Assembly (NCBI GenBank): GCA_025457785.1
Contig: JALOTS010000013.1
Span: forward strand, 1 to 15,922
Reading direction: 5' to 3'
Length of the DNA: 15,922 nucleotides
Source: Pontiellaceae bacterium
Lineage (GTDB): Bacteria; Verrucomicrobiota; Kiritimatiellia; Kiritimatiellales; Tichowtungiaceae
Position numbers and translations under genes: made by a program. Positions within the stretch are counted from its first letter, which is position 1; every line of letters starts with the position of its first letter. Below are positions 13,655 through 15,922 of this stretch, one piece after another. Below the pieces are notes generated by a model. That model was not told the origin of the DNA. It saw nothing but the letters and a program-made list of their open reading frames with translations, and ran no database searches.

Positions 13655-14968
13655 TTACGGGGTCGGCATGGTTATCTTCAACCGGAGGAAGGTAATATTT
13701 GTGGACGGAACACTGTATTTAACTTCCACAAAGTTTTCGACCAGCGGGGTGGTATCCAGCACATTGCACACGATATTTGTCCAGTCTCCGGAAAGGAGAT
13801 CCGTGCGGGCCTGTATGTCATAGACCAAAGAGGCATCATTGGTCCGTTTCACAACGGTGTACTCGAAGGAGTTGTCTGCGCTTCTGGCGAACACCGGATC
13901 AGTGCCTGTATTTGCCGCATTCTGCATTTCGCCGTTCAATGCGTATTCGTACAGATTGATCATGCCATCTTCGTCGAAGTCGTTTGTGAGCGCTGTTCCG
14001 GCATCGCCATAGACAACCTCGTTCGTCCAGATCGTTTCATACGGTGACAGGGTCGGTATGACCCCGTCGCCTATGGAGATCGTCCTGGCAACATCATTCG
14101 TGTAGATAAACTGATCTCTGTTGGACTGTGTAACAGGCGTTCCGTTCACAATGATCCACCCGTTGTTGATCAATTGTTCGAGCTGCATCAAACTGTCGGC
14201 ATCGAAGGGGGAATTGTTAATTACTGAAGTATTTTCAACGCCGCGGATGTATGATCCTGAATTGATGTAGATCAGGCCGTTGTCCATGTTTCTAAAGCTT
14301 ACGGTTTCAATCACGCTGTTGTTGTTCATGGTGATAGTATTTGTATTATGCAGTTCATTTAATTCTGAATCAAAGTATATTTCATCTACGAGGGTATCCT
14401 GCGGTCCGCCCGGAATCATGCGAAAGGTTCCGCGCGGAAGAAGAATTTTTGAATTGTCCATAATCAACGTGCTGGTAGATAGATAGGCGGTGGTCGGAGC
14501 CTTGTAGCCCACATTAAAGTGGCCGTTTAGATTGGGTGAAGAACTGGTTTCCGCGAGGGCGAGGTGAATAATGGTTGAGTTCGTCATAGTCAGCGTGCTG
14601 GGGCCGCTCGCTACATTGTATGCAATACTGGCCCATTGATTGCTGCGAAGAGTCAGCCATGCATCCTGCATGTGCAGTGTCACCATGCCAGGTCCGCCTT
14701 CATTGATCCGCAAAATGTTGATTGTGTTACTCGATGAGACGGTACAGGTTACGGAGGGGTTGCTCTTAAACACATTGTCCTGTTCGCCAGGCAGGACTTC
14801 AGAAGAAATGCCGTCCATCAGCCAATTATATAAAAAACTAGGATCTTCTCCGGTGCGTATGGTTTCCCACAGGCCGTCGCCTGCGCCGTTGGTGAATTTA
14901 AACTCCGCCCCCGATGCAAAGCCGGCGGCCAGTGCGATACCTAATAAGCATGTTAACAGCTTTCTCAT
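13655..14968 (-). CDS. Exported protein with repeated beta-strand segments and a calcium-loop C-terminal module
   Basis: A 437-residue secreted protein of unknown function. Residues 1-21 (MRKLLTCLLGIALAAGFASGA) form a Sec signal peptide. The middle (about 75-260) has recurring short strands such as LTMTNSTI, LIMDNSKI and ITMNNNSVI, typical of a right-handed beta-helix or autotransporter-like repeat. An EF-hand/dockerin-like loop follows, NDFDEDGMINLYEYALNG (ligands D330, D332, D334, N338, E341). A final beta module (about 360-437, YTVVKRTND...LLSGDWTNIV...LRLKITMPTP) shares strong similarity with the truncated paralogue at 15237. No PEP-CTERM or LPXTG anchor is visible. The start is fixed by AAGGAG five bases upstream. 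It ends in a strong terminator and appears to be a single-gene unit. Surface or matrix adhesion is a guess. Confidence 0.8.
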   Translation of the reverse strand: MRKLLTCLLGIALAAGFASGAEFKFTNGAGDGLWETIRTGEDPSFLYNWLMDGISSEVLPGEQDNVFKSNPSVTCTVSSSNTINILRINEGGPGMVTLHMQDAWLTLRSNQWASIAYNVASGPSTLTMTNSTIIHLALAETSSSPNLNGHFNVGYKAPTTAYLSTSTLIMDNSKILLPRGTFRMIPGGPQDTLVDEIYFDSELNELHNTNTITMNNNSVIETVSFRNMDNGLIYINSGSYIRGVENTSVINNSPFDADSLMQLEQLINNGWIIVNGTPVTQSNRDQFIYTNDVARTISIGDGVIPTLSPYETIWTNEVVYGDAGTALTNDFDEDGMINLYEYALNGEMQNAANTGTDPVFARSADNSFEYTVVKRTNDASLVYDIQARTDLLSGDWTNIVCNVLDTTPLVENFVEVKYSVPSTNITFLRLKITMPTP

Positions 14969-14973
14969 CTCTT

Positions 14974-14979
14974 CTCCTT
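14974..14979 (-). promoter_or_regulatory. Ribosome binding site of the exported calcium-loop gene
   Basis: AAGGAG on the minus strand, 5 bases before the ATG at 14968, decides that start. Confidence 0.85.
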
Positions 14980-15123
14980 GTTGGTTTTTATTTGAAACGG
15001 GCCCGTCCGTCAGATCTTTTGACTTCCGAACCGCACACTAACATCTTTCTTCGTCTCATATATCGACTCAGGATACAAGTATTTTTACTGAGCAAAAATA
15101 ACGAAGGGTTTGGCCCGTAATGC

Positions 15124-15159
15124 AAAAACCGCACCTGTTTCAGGCAGGTGCGGCTTTTT
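15124..15159 (-). terminator. Intrinsic terminator behind the truncated paralogue
   Basis: CCGCACCTG (15129-15137) and CAGGTGCGG (15145-15153) form a perfect 9-base stem with a 7-base loop, flanked by AAAAA and TTTTT so that it is bidirectional. On the minus strand it reads AGGTGCGGTTTTTGC, nearly the same as the terminator at 13531. The two genes and their terminators therefore probably duplicated together. Confidence 0.85.
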
Positions 15160-15236
15160 CCATCCATTCCTTTGCGGGGCCCCGGCATGGCAGAATCACT
15201 GACGGACGGCGGCCCGCCGAAGGCGGGAAGAGGTTT

Positions 15237-15751
15237 TTACAGGGGCGGGGTCGGCATCGATATCTTCAACCGGATGCAGAGGTTGCTTGTGGCTGTTGGC
15301 GCACGGTATTTGTATTCGATGAAGTTTTCGGCCACTTTATTGGTACTCAGCAAAGTGAATGTTGCGTTTGCCCAGTCTCCGGAAAGAAGGTTTGTGCGGG
15401 TCTGAATATTATAGACCACTGAAGTGTCATTGGTACGCCTCACGAAGGTATATAAGAATGAATTCGTCGCGTCTCTGGCGAACGCCGGATCGGTGCCTTT
15501 AATGCCCGCACTTTGCATCGCGCCATTTAAGGCGTATTCGTACAGGTTGATCATGCCATCCCCGTCGAAGTCATTCGTGAGCGCTGTTCCGGAATCGCCA
15601 TATTTCACCCCGTTCGTCCAGACCAAACTATACGGAGGGGGAGGTACCACCCCGCTGCCTACATAGGTTCTGCCCCCGGATACCTTAACATATTTATTGC
15701 TGTTCGCTTCTGTCACAGGTACTGAGTCAACAACGATCCATCTGTTGCTGA
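15237..15751 (-). pseudogene. 5'-truncated paralogue of the exported calcium-loop protein
   Basis: About 171 residues align without gaps of note to the last 175 residues of the gene at 13655: QLISNRWIVVDSVPVTEAN, then TALTNDFDGDGMINLYEYALNG, FARDATNSFLYTFVRRTND, TRTNLLSGDWANATF, and LRLKISMPTP. The signal peptide and the beta-strand repeat region (about 265 residues) are missing. Upstream of QLISN the frame runs out of phase into malic-enzyme sequence and meets a TAA near 15848. A TTG at 15755 overlaps the upstream TGA, so re-initiation is formally possible, but the product would lack an export signal. It is best read as a remnant left by a rearrangement, or one side of a chimeric assembly join. 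Confidence 0.75.
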
Positions 15752-15922
15752 TCAATTGCCGGAGCTGAGGTTCGGGAATATGATGGTGTTGACATCCATA
15801 TCCTGCAATTTTGTGAAAGGGAATTTCTTCATCCTCAGTTCCCTGTTAAATGCAAAATTCGCCTGCATCTCACCGTCAACGATCAGATCGGGGTAATCAC
15901 GGTGCAGGATTTCCAGGGCATC
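15752..15922 (-). CDS. maeB: NADP-dependent malic enzyme (phosphotransacetylase-like C-terminal domain), fragment broken at its 3' end
   Basis: The frame enters from the window's right edge and gives 56 residues beginning DALEILHRDYPDLIVDGEM, continuing QANFAFNRELRMKKFPFTK and ending NTIIFPNLSSGN-stop. This matches the PTA-like C-terminal domain of MaeB-type malic enzymes: 'AL.i.....PdL.vDGEMqa..Al...lr...fPfs.l...vN.LifPNL...NiaYkll'. The normal protein goes on for about 50 residues after this point, including the conserved PVHVL segment. Here it stops at a TGA created at the junction with the exported-protein fragment. The enzyme domain proper would lie outside the window. A stand-alone phosphate acetyltransferase is the alternative; the DGEMQANFA wording favours MaeB. 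This gene is probably damaged, or the join is artificial. Confidence 0.7.
   Translation of the reverse strand, partial: DALEILHRDYPDLIVDGEMQANFAFNRELRMKKFPFTKLQDMDVNTIIFPNLSSGN

Overview
The window looks like a chromosomal segment from a Kiritimatiellia/Verrucomicrobia-type (PVC) bacterium. This is inferred from protein style, not a search: exported proteins with calcium-loop 'DxDxDG...NLYEYALNG' segments, an exported SUMF1/formylglycine-enzyme-fold protein with a 'VSPTNSEITAF...WTNG' N-terminal module, and intergenic DNA full of short palindromic repeats. No tRNA, rRNA, CRISPR array, transposase or reverse transcriptase was found.

Layout. (1) 1-786: 3' part of a cysteine synthase gene (cysK, +). 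(2) 985-2410: two DEDDh 3'-5' exonucleases facing each other across three hairpins. The minus-strand one is coupled by a 4-base overlap to a large cNMP/CBS/DUF294 nucleotidyltransferase-like protein (2407-4374). (3) 4740-5792: an exported SUMF1/C-type-lectin-fold protein whose last about 35 codons look like the variable region of a diversity-generating retroelement (DGR). (4) 5793-6515: 720 bases without a convincing gene, packed with palindromes and dispersed repeats. (5) 6516-7815: a DUF1643-like protein divergent from a secreted or lipoprotein MsrB, with a palindrome between them. (6) 7948-9588: phosphoglucomutase. (7) 9718-13416: mfd and a cysteine-rich YkgJ-like gene in a minus-strand operon with a terminator. 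(8) 13655-15922: an intact exported calcium-loop protein, a 5'-truncated paralogue of it, and the end of a NADP-malic enzyme gene broken exactly where the paralogue fragment begins.

Most interesting: the putative DGR target; a palindromic family TTCC-N7-GGAA (best form TTTCCA-N5-TGGAAA) seen at nine perfect places in coding and non-coding DNA; and the out-of-frame malic-enzyme/exported-protein junction at about 15752. The conserved genes cover cysteine synthesis, glycogen/glucose-phosphate metabolism, repair of methionine oxidation and transcription-coupled DNA repair. They are ordinary housekeeping genes and do not form one pathway.
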